From contig CANQTP010000019.1 of the NCBI GenBank assembly GCA_947626755.1, forward strand, positions 1-42,875: a stretch of 42,875 nucleotides of DNA, read 5' to 3'. Of the stretch, positions 16,434 through 24,924 are shown piece after piece (position 1 is the first letter of the stretch; the number at the start of each line of letters is the position of its first letter). The notes beneath the pieces were generated by a model, which saw nothing but the letters and a program-made list of their open reading frames with translations, was not told where the DNA came from and searched no databases. This DNA is from an uncultured Clostridia bacterium (GTDB taxonomy: Bacteria > Bacillota > Clostridia > Oscillospirales > Ruminococcaceae). Both the position numbers and the translations under genes were made by a program.

Positions 16434-17552
16434 TTATCTTACTGCGCCGCCGTTGGGAGCTTTCAGGTAACGCTCAAATTCGTTGATGTCAAGGCTCTTT
16501 TCACGAGCGCTCATTTCGGTGATAACGCCTTCCTTTACAAGACGTGCAAGCTCCTGATCGAGACAAACCATGCCGTCCTTTTTACCTGTCTGGATAGCAG
16601 TCTGGATAAGGTGTACCTTATTATCACGAACCATAGCTTTTATGGAGTCGGTGGCGTTCAGGATCTCAAGCGCCGCTTTACGTCCTGTTCCGTCTGCTTT
16701 AGGAATAAGGGTCTGAGCGATAATTCCTACAAGAACTGTTGCAAGCTGCGTTCTGATCTGCGCCTGCTGATGTGACGGGAAAACGTCTATGATACGGTTG
16801 ATGGTATCCGCCGCGCAGGTGGTGTGAAGTGTGGACATTACAAGGTGTCCTGTTTCGGCAGCGGTTACGGCTGCGTTGATAGTTTCAAAGTCACGCATCT
16901 CTCCTACGAGGATAACGTCCGGATCCTCACGGAGGGCAGCTCTCAGGGACATGGCGAAGGATTCAACATCGTCGCCGACCTCTCTCTGATTTACCATGCA
17001 GCGTTTATGCTCGTGAACATATTCGATAGGGTCTTCGATGGTAATGATATGTGCGGAACGATTTATATTTACATAGTCGATCATTGCCGCAAGAGTTGTG
17101 GATTTACCTGAACCTGTAGGACCTGTTACAAGTACAAGTCCTCTGGGACGGAGCGCAAATTCTCCCAGAATAGGCGGCAGATCCAGATCTTCAAGAGTAG
17201 GAATGTCGTTTCTCAGCAGACGAATGGCAATTGCCGTGTTTCCGCGCTGATGGTAAACATTTACTCTGTGACGGTAGCCGCGCCTTGTTACATATGAAAA
17301 GTCGGCATCTACCTTATTCTTGATGTTTTCCATGTTACGTCCGCCGTTTGTCATCTGTTCGCAGATCTTCATGATGGCAGCTTCTGTCATTTCGGGGTAA
17401 GAACTGAGCTTGCGGAGCGATCCGTGCAGTCTTACTACAGGCGAGATCTTTGTTGTGAAGTGAACGTCGGAACAGCCGAGGACACGCGCCTCGTCAAGAA
17501 TTTTGTCAATGCTTATAACGACTTTGTCCTGTGGTTTCTTTTCAATATCCAT
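16434..17552 (-). CDS. pilT: Type IV pilus retraction ATPase PilT
   Basis: Hexameric cytoplasmic ATPase that depolymerises the pilus. It shows the PAS-like N-domain motif ARVLGCSDVHFT, Walker A GPTGSGKSTTLAA, the Asp-box IITIEDPIEYVHEHKRCMV, Walker B DVILVGEMRD and the His-box HLVMSTLHTTCAADTINRI. At about 372 aa it has the PilT length, and the MshEN domain of PilB is absent. The ATG at 17552 is preferred over a TTG at 17561 that abuts the AAAGGA site. It lies 81 bases after pilB, probably in the same transcript. A PilT supports a dynamic, retractile pilus rather than only a pseudopilus. Confidence 0.95.
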   Translation of the reverse strand: MDIEKKPQDKVVISIDKILDEARVLGCSDVHFTTKISPVVRLHGSLRKLSSYPEMTEAAIMKICEQMTNGGRNMENIKNKVDADFSYVTRRGYRHRVNVYHQRGNTAIAIRLLRNDIPTLEDLDLPPILGEFALRPRGLVLVTGPTGSGKSTTLAAMIDYVNINRSAHIITIEDPIEYVHEHKRCMVNQREVGDDVESFAMSLRAALREDPDVILVGEMRDFETINAAVTAAETGHLVMSTLHTTCAADTINRIIDVFPSHQQAQIRTQLATVLVGIIAQTLIPKADGTGRKAALEILNATDSIKAMVRDNKVHLIQTAIQTGKKDGMVCLDQELARLVKEGVITEMSAREKSLDINEFERYLKAPNGGAVR

Positions 17553-17633
17553 AACTCGCAAATCCTTTCAGGTTTTTATTTTTCAGCATAATTCCATATG
17601 CAGTTCTCCGATTTTAAAACTTTAACTTTAAAA

Positions 17634-19322
17634 TTATACAGCGTATGTAACTCTTACAAGTTCGTCCATGGTGGTCTTGCCTTCCTGAACAAGTTCGGAA
17701 ACATTGTCGCGGAGCAGCTTTGTACCCTGTTCACGGCAAAGCTTTGAAATTGCGTCAACTTTACCGCCGTTTGCAATGAGGGAACTCATTTCGGGAGTAC
17801 AAAGCAGGATCTCATGAATAGCGGTTCTTCCGATATAACCCGTATTGTTGCATTTCGGACAGCCGCAGGCGTCGTAGACTGTGATATGCTCGTTGATCCC
17901 CATAAGTCCGTCCTCGGTGTCGGTGGACATTCTGGGAGTGCGGCATTCGGGGCAGATCTTCTTAACAAGACGCTGTGCAACTATTCCTATAAGCGAAGTT
18001 GCGACCATGTACGGCGCAACGCCCATATCCACAAGACGTGTTACCGTGGACGGCGCATCGTTGGTATGCAGTGTGGAAAGCACCAAGTGTCCCGTGATAG
18101 CGGCACGGATAGCAATTTCCGCAGTCTCTTGGTCACGCATCTCACCGATCATTACGATATCAGGATCCTGACGGAGGATAGAACGCAGAGCCGCGGCAAA
18201 GGTCATGCCCGCTTTGGCGTTTACCTGACACTGGTTAATGCCTTCGATATTCTTTTCGACAGGGTCCTCAACTGTGATAACGTTAACGTTCGGCTTGGCA
18301 ATTTCACCCAGAGCAGCGTACAAAGTTGTTGTTTTACCGGAACCCGTAGGTCCCGTTACAAGAACAACGCCCTGCGGAACTTTCAGTATGGAAACGAAAC
18401 GCTCATAGTTATACGCTGTCATTCCAAGGTCGGTGATCTTTCTTACGCCCACATCGCCTGTGGCAAGGATACGGATAACGACTTTCTCGCCGTTTACCGT
18501 CGGAAGGTTGGAAACACGGACGTCTATAGTCGTTCCGTCAACTACCTGTGTGAAACGTCCGTCCTGCGGTATACGCTTTTCGGCAATGTTCATGCCGCTT
18601 ATGATCTTCAGACGGGTAACAAGTGAGTTGTGGACAACATTTGAAATATTCATCAATTCGATCAGGTCGCCGTTTACACGGATACGGATACGCGTATGCG
18701 TTTTGAACGGCTCGATATGAATATCCGTTGCGTCCGCGCGGAAGGAGTTTTCAACGATAGTTGTGGCAAGTTTAACGATAGGCGCGCTGTCGATACGCTC
18801 TGCGGATTCCTCGTCGATACCGAAAGCGTTGTCGTCTGTGAACTGGCTTTCAACAGAGTCTATGAGGTTAGTTGCGTTCTGCATGGAGTAGCATTTGCCT
18901 ATCTGCTTGGTAATTGCCGCTTTTGTGGCAAGGACAGGCACAACGTCCATGCCGGTGGTAACTTTTATATCCTCGAAAATATAGAAGTTTACAGGGTCAT
19001 GGGTGGCAACGGTGAGACGTTTTCCCGTGATCTTGATAGCAATAATAGTATGCTTTTTAGCAAGCTGTTCCGGGATCTTCTTTACAGCTTCTATATTGAT
19101 ATTTGTTTCGGGATCGTTCAGATCCACGAACGGCACGGCAAGTTTCTTAGCGAGGATCTGCCCGAACTGAACATCGGTAACGAATCCCATTTCGATAACA
19201 TAATCGCCGAAATACTTACCCGGGATATTTTCTTCTTTTTTCTTGTCAAGTACGGCTTGAAGCTGTTCTTCTGTAATTACTCCTTCATTTACCATATACT
19301 GACCTATAGGAATATTTTTCAT
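17634..19322 (-). CDS. pilB: Type IV pilus assembly ATPase PilB
   Basis: Extension ATPase powering pilin assembly (PilB/GspE family). The N-terminal MshEN domain (about residues 1-150, starting IPIGQYMVNEGVITEEQL) is followed by the ATPase core with Walker A GPTGSGKTTTLYAAL, the Asp-box VITVEDPVEKNIEGI, Walker B DIVMIGEMRDQETAEIA and His-box HLVLSTLHTNDAPST. A zinc-binding tetracysteine (CPEC ... CPKC) sits in the C-terminal third, as in PilB. MshEN domains can bind cyclic di-GMP in some members, which would fit the HD-GYP gene nearby, though binding residues were not checked. The ATG at 19322 has CGGAG 8 bases upstream; a TTG two codons earlier is less likely. Confidence 0.95.
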   Translation of the reverse strand: MKNIPIGQYMVNEGVITEEQLQAVLDKKKEENIPGKYFGDYVIEMGFVTDVQFGQILAKKLAVPFVDLNDPETNINIEAVKKIPEQLAKKHTIIAIKITGKRLTVATHDPVNFYIFEDIKVTTGMDVVPVLATKAAITKQIGKCYSMQNATNLIDSVESQFTDDNAFGIDEESAERIDSAPIVKLATTIVENSFRADATDIHIEPFKTHTRIRIRVNGDLIELMNISNVVHNSLVTRLKIISGMNIAEKRIPQDGRFTQVVDGTTIDVRVSNLPTVNGEKVVIRILATGDVGVRKITDLGMTAYNYERFVSILKVPQGVVLVTGPTGSGKTTTLYAALGEIAKPNVNVITVEDPVEKNIEGINQCQVNAKAGMTFAAALRSILRQDPDIVMIGEMRDQETAEIAIRAAITGHLVLSTLHTNDAPSTVTRLVDMGVAPYMVATSLIGIVAQRLVKKICPECRTPRMSTDTEDGLMGINEHITVYDACGCPKCNNTGYIGRTAIHEILLCTPEMSSLIANGGKVDAISKLCREQGTKLLRDNVSELVQEGKTTMDELVRVTYAV

Positions 19323-19387
19323 CAGCAATGCTCCGTTTCTCCGCAGAATGATAATGCAAAACGGGGATTTCCCTGCGGCGAAATCCT

Positions 19388-19417
19388 TTTATATGAAAAC
19401 ACCCAAAAAGATGTTAA
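19388..19417 (-). promoter_or_regulatory. Putative promoter of pilB-pilT
   Basis: On the minus strand TTAACA (19412-19417), 18-base spacer and TATAAA (19388-19393), about 65 bases before the pilB start. Confidence 0.5.
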
Positions 19418-19425
19418 CAACAAAT

Positions 19426-19632
19426 TAAGAGTTGAGAGTTGAGAGTTAAGAGTTAAGATATTGACATAAACCGTAAGCGTGCTTTTCGCCGCTACGCTGC
19501 GAGAATAAATTATTAAGATATTGCCGTTTTCTTTAAATCGAGAGCATAAAGTTGAAACGTTATCTCAACTCTCAACTCTTAACTCTCAACTCTCTAAAAA
19601 CTCTCAACTTTCAACTCTCAACTCTCAACTCT
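19426..19632. repeat. Inverted block of GAGAGTT / CTCAACT heptamer repeats
   Basis: The left arm (about 19426-19460) is a run of GAGTTGA/GAGTTAA heptamers. The right arm (about 19562-19632) is a longer run of the complement, CTCAACT/CTTAACT/CTTTCAACT. The arms can pair over at least 30 bases around a centre of about 100 bases. A shorter related run (CTCCACT) ends the hydG-hydF gap at 1651-1664. Unit drift and lack of unique spacers rule out CRISPR. Confidence 0.75.
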
Positions 19633-19642
19633 ATATAAACGC

Positions 19643-19671
19643 TTGAAATTTCTATAAAAGTATGTTAAGAT
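19643..19671 (+). promoter_or_regulatory. Putative promoter of pilD
   Basis: TTGAAA (19643-19648), 17-base spacer ending TATGT, and TAAGAT (19666-19671), about 58 bases before the ATG. Confidence 0.55.
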
Positions 19672-19729
19672 ATAAATATCGGATTATCGAATTTAATCGG
19701 ATCATCATATTTAAAGGAGATGTTATTTT

Positions 19730-20722
19730 ATGGATTTTGAAACCATAATGACCATCGGAATTCTTGTAATGGTCTTTCTGTTCGGGATATGCATAGGCAG
19801 CTTCCTGAACGTCTGTATTTTCAGACTGCCCGCGGGCGAATCGCTTACGAAGCAGAACTCCCACTGCATGACCTGCGGCGCGCCTATCAAATGGTACGAT
19901 CTTATTCCCGTATTCAGCTGGCTGATCCTTCGTGGAAAATGCCGAGCCTGCGGTGCGAAGATCTCCGGAAGGTACATTCTTGTTGAATCCATGACGGGAA
20001 TACTTTTCGTGCTGACCTTCCTGCGGTTCGATGTCATTTCGGACGGTCTCATCTACCCCGCTCTGCTCTGCCTGTTTATTGCGGGACTCATCGTTATCGG
20101 GTTTGAGGACTACGATACTCAGGAAATGACCGTCAGCGTCCTGATGTATCTTACATTGCTTGCATTTTTCACAAGAGTTATAACTTCCGTCCTGCCTTTA
20201 AGATTTACAAGAGGCTGCGACATTTCGCTTGAGGACGGCATAATCGGCTTGTTTGCGGTGAGCGTTCCGCTTCTGTTCTTCGGATTTGTACTTACCCCGC
20301 TGATCTATAATTTCATAGACGAGGATCGGAAAGCTGTCCGCAGGATCAGAAAACGCCTGAAAACCGAGAAACTTCCCGTAAATGAAGAGCAGAAACTCCA
20401 AAAAGCTCTTGAAACTCACGCCGCCGCCGTCAAAGAGAAGGGCATGACCTTCGGATTCGGCATGGGAGACGTAATGTTAATGGCAGCGGGAGGACTTATG
20501 CTCGGCTGGAAATCCGCCGTTGTTGCAGCGTTCATTGCCATAATATCGGGAGCAGTCTACGCCGCTGTCCTGAAAGCAAGAGCCGACACCGACAAACCCG
20601 TCCGCGCGTTTGCGTTCGGACCGTTCCTGACTGCGGGGCTGATCCTTTCATCGTTCTTCGGAACACAGCTTATGGATCTGTACATCGACTTCCTGACCGT
20701 TCCTGCCATTCCCGCAATGTGA
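19730..20722 (+). CDS. pilD: Prepilin peptidase PilD
   Basis: Membrane aspartyl protease that removes the leader of prepilins and may N-methylate the new N-terminus. The N-terminal segment GICIGSFLNVCIFRLPAGES and the tetracysteine zinc site (CMTCGAP ... CRACGAK) are those of bifunctional enzymes. The two catalytic Asp lie in EDYDTQEMT and in the GFGMGDVMLM (GxGD) motif. About seven or eight membrane segments are seen. The 330-aa length exceeds a minimal PilD, because of a charged cytoplasmic loop (residues about 200-235, rich in Lys/Arg/Glu). AAGGAG is 10 bases before the ATG. It is transcribed opposite to the pilus operons, with its own promoter. Its likely substrates are encoded downstream on the other strand. 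Confidence 0.94.
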   Translation: MDFETIMTIGILVMVFLFGICIGSFLNVCIFRLPAGESLTKQNSHCMTCGAPIKWYDLIPVFSWLILRGKCRACGAKISGRYILVESMTGILFVLTFLRFDVISDGLIYPALLCLFIAGLIVIGFEDYDTQEMTVSVLMYLTLLAFFTRVITSVLPLRFTRGCDISLEDGIIGLFAVSVPLLFFGFVLTPLIYNFIDEDRKAVRRIRKRLKTEKLPVNEEQKLQKALETHAAAVKEKGMTFGFGMGDVMLMAAGGLMLGWKSAVVAAFIAIISGAVYAAVLKARADTDKPVRAFAFGPFLTAGLILSSFFGTQLMDLYIDFLTVPAIPAM

Positions 20723-20742
20723 TAAAGAAAATAAGTTTTTTC

Positions 20743-20772
20743 CGGGGCGCGCACTGCAAAGTACGCGCTCCG
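20743..20772. terminator. Hairpin between convergent pilD and prepilin gene
   Basis: Stem CGGGGCGCG/CGCGCTCCG (20743-20751, 20764-20772, one G-U pair). It lacks a proper U run on either side, so termination here is likely but not of classical form. Confidence 0.4.
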
Positions 20773-20814
20773 AAAATTTTAGGGGGATCATGCCTGAAAA
20801 TTAGAAGATTTCAT

Positions 20815-21639
20815 TTAAGTGGTTGCGTCTACTTTGTCCTTTGCTGTGCCGTCAAGCCATACAATGTAGACTTTTGAATTACCGATCGTTGCAGCCGCCG
20901 AGTCAAAATCGGCAATATCATACATTCCGCCTGCTTCCGACTGATTCTTGCAGATAACAAACCCGGGGGTCTGTACGAGCGAACTGCTGCCTTCGGAAAC
21001 ATCTCTGACTCCTCCGGCTTTTCCGGTAGTCCTTGCAGTGGCTGTTGAAGCGACCGAAACGCCTATCCCGTCAGAAGCGACTGCTCCCGGAGTAAGCTGA
21101 ACGGTATAATCACTTCCGCCGTAATACGCCGAGCCGAGAGCAAGTCTGCACTTGTCAGCATTTGTAATATTTTCATAATCGTTGCTGATCTGTTCGGGAA
21201 CACCGCTGACGTCTACAAATTTTCTTCTGATAAGTCTTCCGGTATAGTCACTACCGTTATAACTATAAGCATCTGTCGTGTTATCAATTACTATAACATC
21301 AGCGTACCGCTCAATAGCAATTTTCTTGTTGCTGCGTTCAGTTGCGTCTGTTACACCTTTTGCATCAAGATAATTGTCTGCGAATTTATCCACTGCGCCT
21401 TTAATATCGCTTACTTTATTTTTTGTGTAGAAACCAAGGTCTGTAGAAAATCTTATCGACTCGGTAATATACTTTGTAATGCCTGTCTGTGCGCTTCGGC
21501 GGCTCTCGATGAGAGTCGCGTCCACGTAAGTTTCACGGATAGGCTTGAACATCTGCGCCATTGCTAATGTCAGTATGGACAATATTGCCATAACGATTAT
21601 CAATTCGATAAGGGTAAAGCCTTTTATAAATTTTTTCAT
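20815..21639 (-). CDS. Prepilin-like protein with type III signal peptide
   Basis: The N-terminus MKKFIKGFTLIELIIVMAIL carries a short basic leader, the Gly-Phe cleavage site and Glu5, followed by the hydrophobic helix: a class III (prepilin) signal for PilD. The remaining ~240 residues are a soluble head with no match I recognise. The end, IYIVWLDGTAKDK, is probably an ordinary beta strand. Length, 274 aa, is larger than a major pilin and fits a PilW/PilJ-type minor pilin. GGAGGG lies 8 bases before the ATG at 21639. It is last in the pilC operon, 17 bases after another prepilin gene. Confidence 0.88.
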   Translation of the reverse strand: MKKFIKGFTLIELIIVMAILSILTLAMAQMFKPIRETYVDATLIESRRSAQTGITKYITESIRFSTDLGFYTKNKVSDIKGAVDKFADNYLDAKGVTDATERSNKKIAIERYADVIVIDNTTDAYSYNGSDYTGRLIRRKFVDVSGVPEQISNDYENITNADKCRLALGSAYYGGSDYTVQLTPGAVASDGIGVSVASTATARTTGKAGGVRDVSEGSSSLVQTPGFVICKNQSEAGGMYDIADFDSAAATIGNSKVYIVWLDGTAKDKVDATT

Positions 21640-21656
21640 TAAAAACGCCCTCCTTA

Positions 21657-22127
21657 TCATGTGCCTAAGAAGTATTTATATCTCAGGTTATAGTCCTGTT
21701 CGGTATATCCCGCATCGCCTGTGGAAGAAAGCGCAGTATTGCTCCTGTCACGGCTTTTGAGAACATAGATATTTACGGGATAACTATACTGATCGGTTGT
21801 CGGCGCCCCCGAAGGATCAAGCTTTGTTACGGTAACATAGTTATCGTATGTACTGATAGTTCCGCTGCCGAGCTTATGGGGGGGAGTCGTCTTGCTGCCA
21901 CTCGGATACGCACCGCCATTGTTGAATTTAAGTTCAACGCTCTCCGCACCTGCTGCTTCCTCAACATACTTCATCTGATTTGAAAGACTTGTATTTACAA
22001 GATGATTCATCTTGTTATTTCTTGAAACCGATGCATATATCTGCGCCATAACAAGCGAAGCAACACCGAGTATAGCAATAGCAACGATACACTCTACAAG
22101 GGTAAAACCTTTAAATTTTCTTTTCAT
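21657..22127 (-). CDS. Prepilin-like protein (PilV/PilE-like minor pilin)
   Basis: MKRKFKGFTLVECIVAIAIL is a typical class III leader with GF cleavage site and Glu5. The product is about 156 aa, pilin-sized. The head contains a conserved-looking YNLRYKYFLGT C-terminus. A run of seven C (minus strand; 21878-21884) encodes Pro-Pro in KTTPPHKLG and is a possible slippage site. GGAGGG is placed before the ATG at 22127, which lies 13 bases after the stop of the PilX-like gene, so the genes are co-translated. The role is presumed to be a minor pilin priming assembly; I cannot say whether any protein here is the major subunit. Confidence 0.87.
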   Translation of the reverse strand: MKRKFKGFTLVECIVAIAILGVASLVMAQIYASVSRNNKMNHLVNTSLSNQMKYVEEAAGAESVELKFNNGGAYPSGSKTTPPHKLGSGTISTYDNYVTVTKLDPSGAPTTDQYSYPVNIYVLKSRDRSNTALSSTGDAGYTEQDYNLRYKYFLGT

Positions 22128-22140
22128 AGTTCTTCCCTCC

Positions 22141-24792
22141 TTAGTTACGTGCGTAACGGTATGACTTCCAAGCGTGGATAGGCTCGCCCGCATTGCCGTC
22201 GCTGTCAAGATCAGGGTTTACATAAATTACACCATGATCATTTGCCCAGTTAAGGTTACCTACCAGAAGTGAACCGAAGAAATCAAATTTCCAGCTTGTG
22301 GGAACTGTTGCGCCGTTATATTTAAGATTTGCAAATGACGTATTTGAACCCGAGTTACCTTTTAATTCTGTATTCGGCGCGAAGAAATAACCTGTAAAGA
22401 ATTCCTGACCTTGGTCAAGAACTACTGTGCCGCCGTCAAAATAGTAATATATCTTGGGAACCTTGATACTATGTCCTGTCTGACTTCCGGCATTTAATTC
22501 ATGATCGCCTCCGGCTGAACTTCCCGCATATGTGGTTTCCGTCCAGAATCTGACCTTCTTGAATGTATATGTTTTGTCGGCGACTGCACCGTATACCTTT
22601 AATGTAGTGTCATCTGCAACAATTATATCAAGTGAGCCGTTTCCTGAATCAAAGTTTCCGTCCCAACCGTTTGGATTGAGGTATATTTCTACAGTACCGC
22701 CGCCCATTATTTTCAGGGTCGGACTGGAATTCATATTCATTCCGCTGTTAAAAACATATGCTGTATCGGTCAGAGCACCGGGAGTTACTCCCGTTGTATC
22801 TATCGTTAAACTTCCGCTGTTAAGCCCATCAAGAGTAGCAGTAGGCAACGGGTCGGAAGTGAAATTTGATCCTGCAATTTCCGTAACAGGCTTTATGTCC
22901 GGTATTTTACCGTCACTGTCAATATCCTTATATGTAACTCCGTCAGCCTCAAAAGCATAATACTCATCGTAATTTGACTTACGTGTATCTATTACTCTTC
23001 TGACATCAGCAGTAGCGGCAGGCACTAAAGCCGAAAGATCAATTGTAAATTCAGTATCCGCTTTGCCGTCACCGTCTATATCGGTGTCTACACTTCCTAC
23101 TTCATCAACAGGAGGTGTACTGCTCAGATCTTTTTGAGGAAGCTTGTTTTTGATCGCATTTGCAGTAAAAGCCGGCTCAAGCGTTGTAGTGGACATTGTT
23201 ACATTACTTCTTGGAACAGTGACCCAATATTCTGCACCGTTATACCAAACCTGACATTTAATATCTCCGCTCAGATAAACATGACCTGTACCGCCAAAAA
23301 CCACATTCAATGCCGTAACATAGTCCGCATCTGCAGGTGTTTTTGACCCGTCCACAGTAGCCGACGCACTGTTTCCGCCGACCAGAAGATCACCGTCAAT
23401 AAATACGTTATCATTGAATGTAGGCGTACCGCCTGTTGAACTGAACTTAGCATCTCCTGCGCAATAAATATCTCCGTTTATAGTGAAGTTATTACTTGTG
23501 TGTTCAATTCCGTGGCATATAAGATCGACTTTTTCATTTGGATTTGAAGTTGTACCGCCGACACCGGTGAAGTTACCGCCGGAAATTATTTCACCCGCAA
23601 CATAGATAAACGGTCTTTTAGCAATATCCGTATCGGATACCGCGCCTAAAATATTAACATTATTATCATATTTAAAGTCACCGCCAATATATACATATTC
23701 CATTTCGGTGAGATATGTAGGTGTTGTAACATTGTATTCAATACCGACCTCATCATATACTGTACCGAATACACCGCCGCCGTTGCTTACATTAACTCTT
23801 TCATCAGGAATACCATTTGCATTAAAGTTATCAGGATAACCATCTCCGTTTGTATCATTAGCAGGGTTTCCCATCATTGAAACACCGCCTACAATATAGG
23901 CATGGTTAGTACCTGAAATTGTACCGAACGCCGTAATAGCTCTGGAGCTGTTGTTCATGGGCGGTTCGTTTGTGTCATAGATAAGTACGGCATTTCCTTC
24001 ATTGCCTTCAAACATTGTAGTAGCCGTAATTTTTACACGCATTGTATCCTTTTTGCGGTTGCCGTTAAAGACAGCTTCTGCTATCTGATCATCGGTTATT
24101 GAAGCATAGTTTGCTCCGCTGGGCGCAGCTGCAGACTTCGTAACAAAAGCCTTTTCGTCTCCGTCCGGTACGGTCAGAGACGAACCGCCGCTTGTATAAG
24201 TACCGAGGTTATATGTTCTTTCAAGTATTTCAACTTTTATTTTCGCAATGTTTGTGTCGGTACCTTCCGTACCTGAAAATTTGCCGTAAGTGTCTGCATT
24301 ATCGCCGACTTTCGGCATTGAAATTTCATAATAAATTTCATTTACCGGAGCAGTATCACTGATACCGAAATAATTTTTATATTCGTCTTTTTTGTTCGCA
24401 TCAACAGTAATAGATGACGCATAAGCATTAAGTTTGCTCTGATTTACATTTACGCCGTCCTGCGAAGCAATGGTATACATATCAAGCTGCAAGCCGAGAC
24501 CTTGGGTCATTTTATCGGAAGTATCATTATTGCCGTGAATGTATGTTTTAGCACCCGATGCGTCCTGCGCATAGAACGTCTTATCGGACAGCATTTTCAC
24601 AGTAAACACATCAAGCGCCGACCTTGCCGTATAGTACGCCTGATTTTCTTCGTATTTCGTGTAAATACGCTGATTCGCCGAGCTTACCACCGACAGCGTA
24701 GCCGTAAGCAAAACAATCAGAACTGTCATGATCGTCAGTATCATGATAAGCACCATACCGCTCAGACTCTGACGCCGTTTCGGTTCTTTCAT
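22141..24792 (-). CDS. Large PilX-like minor pilin with calcium-loop motifs
   Basis: The N-terminus SLSGMVLIMILTIMTVLIVLLTATLSVVSSANQRIY and the following YEENQAYYTARSALDVF match the PilX-type N-terminal region (hydrophobic helix, then a Tyr/Ala-rich helix). The body of about 800 residues is far longer than typical PilX (about 200). It is rich in Gly/Asn/Thr beta-type sequence, with repeated DxDxDG-like calcium loops: DTNGDGYPDNFNANGIPD, DTDIDGDGKADTEF, DIDSDGKIPD and NPDLDSDGNAGE. A tip adhesin or large minor pilin is plausible (inference). The ATG at 24792 is preferred to TTG at 24798, given GGGTGG upstream. It follows pilO after 132 bases containing a hairpin. Confidence 0.75.
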   Translation of the reverse strand: MKEPKRRQSLSGMVLIMILTIMTVLIVLLTATLSVVSSANQRIYTKYEENQAYYTARSALDVFTVKMLSDKTFYAQDASGAKTYIHGNNDTSDKMTQGLGLQLDMYTIASQDGVNVNQSKLNAYASSITVDANKKDEYKNYFGISDTAPVNEIYYEISMPKVGDNADTYGKFSGTEGTDTNIAKIKVEILERTYNLGTYTSGGSSLTVPDGDEKAFVTKSAAAPSGANYASITDDQIAEAVFNGNRKKDTMRVKITATTMFEGNEGNAVLIYDTNEPPMNNSSRAITAFGTISGTNHAYIVGGVSMMGNPANDTNGDGYPDNFNANGIPDERVNVSNGGGVFGTVYDEVGIEYNVTTPTYLTEMEYVYIGGDFKYDNNVNILGAVSDTDIAKRPFIYVAGEIISGGNFTGVGGTTSNPNEKVDLICHGIEHTSNNFTINGDIYCAGDAKFSSTGGTPTFNDNVFIDGDLLVGGNSASATVDGSKTPADADYVTALNVVFGGTGHVYLSGDIKCQVWYNGAEYWVTVPRSNVTMSTTTLEPAFTANAIKNKLPQKDLSSTPPVDEVGSVDTDIDGDGKADTEFTIDLSALVPAATADVRRVIDTRKSNYDEYYAFEADGVTYKDIDSDGKIPDIKPVTEIAGSNFTSDPLPTATLDGLNSGSLTIDTTGVTPGALTDTAYVFNSGMNMNSSPTLKIMGGGTVEIYLNPNGWDGNFDSGNGSLDIIVADDTTLKVYGAVADKTYTFKKVRFWTETTYAGSSAGGDHELNAGSQTGHSIKVPKIYYYFDGGTVVLDQGQEFFTGYFFAPNTELKGNSGSNTSFANLKYNGATVPTSWKFDFFGSLLVGNLNWANDHGVIYVNPDLDSDGNAGEPIHAWKSYRYARN

Positions 24793-24846
24793 TGTCAACC
24801 ACCCTTTCTGTAGAATTCTCTCTTAAAATATCAAATTGCAGGAATG

Positions 24847-24872
24847 ACCGATAAGCGTTTTCGCCTATCGGT
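24847..24872. other. Hairpin in the pilO-PilX-like gap
   Basis: Stem ACCGATAAGCG/CGCCTATCGGT with a TTTT loop and one mismatch, no U run on the minus strand. It may set relative expression or mRNA processing between assembly genes and prepilin genes. Confidence 0.4.
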
Positions 24873-24924
24873 TATCCCCCGAACCGACCCGCCGTAAATT
24901 GCCCGACGGCGCGCCGGAAAATTT

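Larger units (their letters stand above)
19329..19729. other. Divergent pilB-pilD intergenic region
   Basis: About 400 bp without a gene, holding the two divergent promoters (19388-19417 minus, 19643-19671 plus) and a repeat block of heptamers in inverted arrangement (19426-19632). The central 100 bases between the arms show a small GCGT/ACGC hairpin and no ORF of note. Confidence 0.7.

Noticed and set aside
19426-19632. CRISPR array
   Set aside because: Units are degenerate heptamers without unique spacers, and the two blocks are inverted relative to each other.
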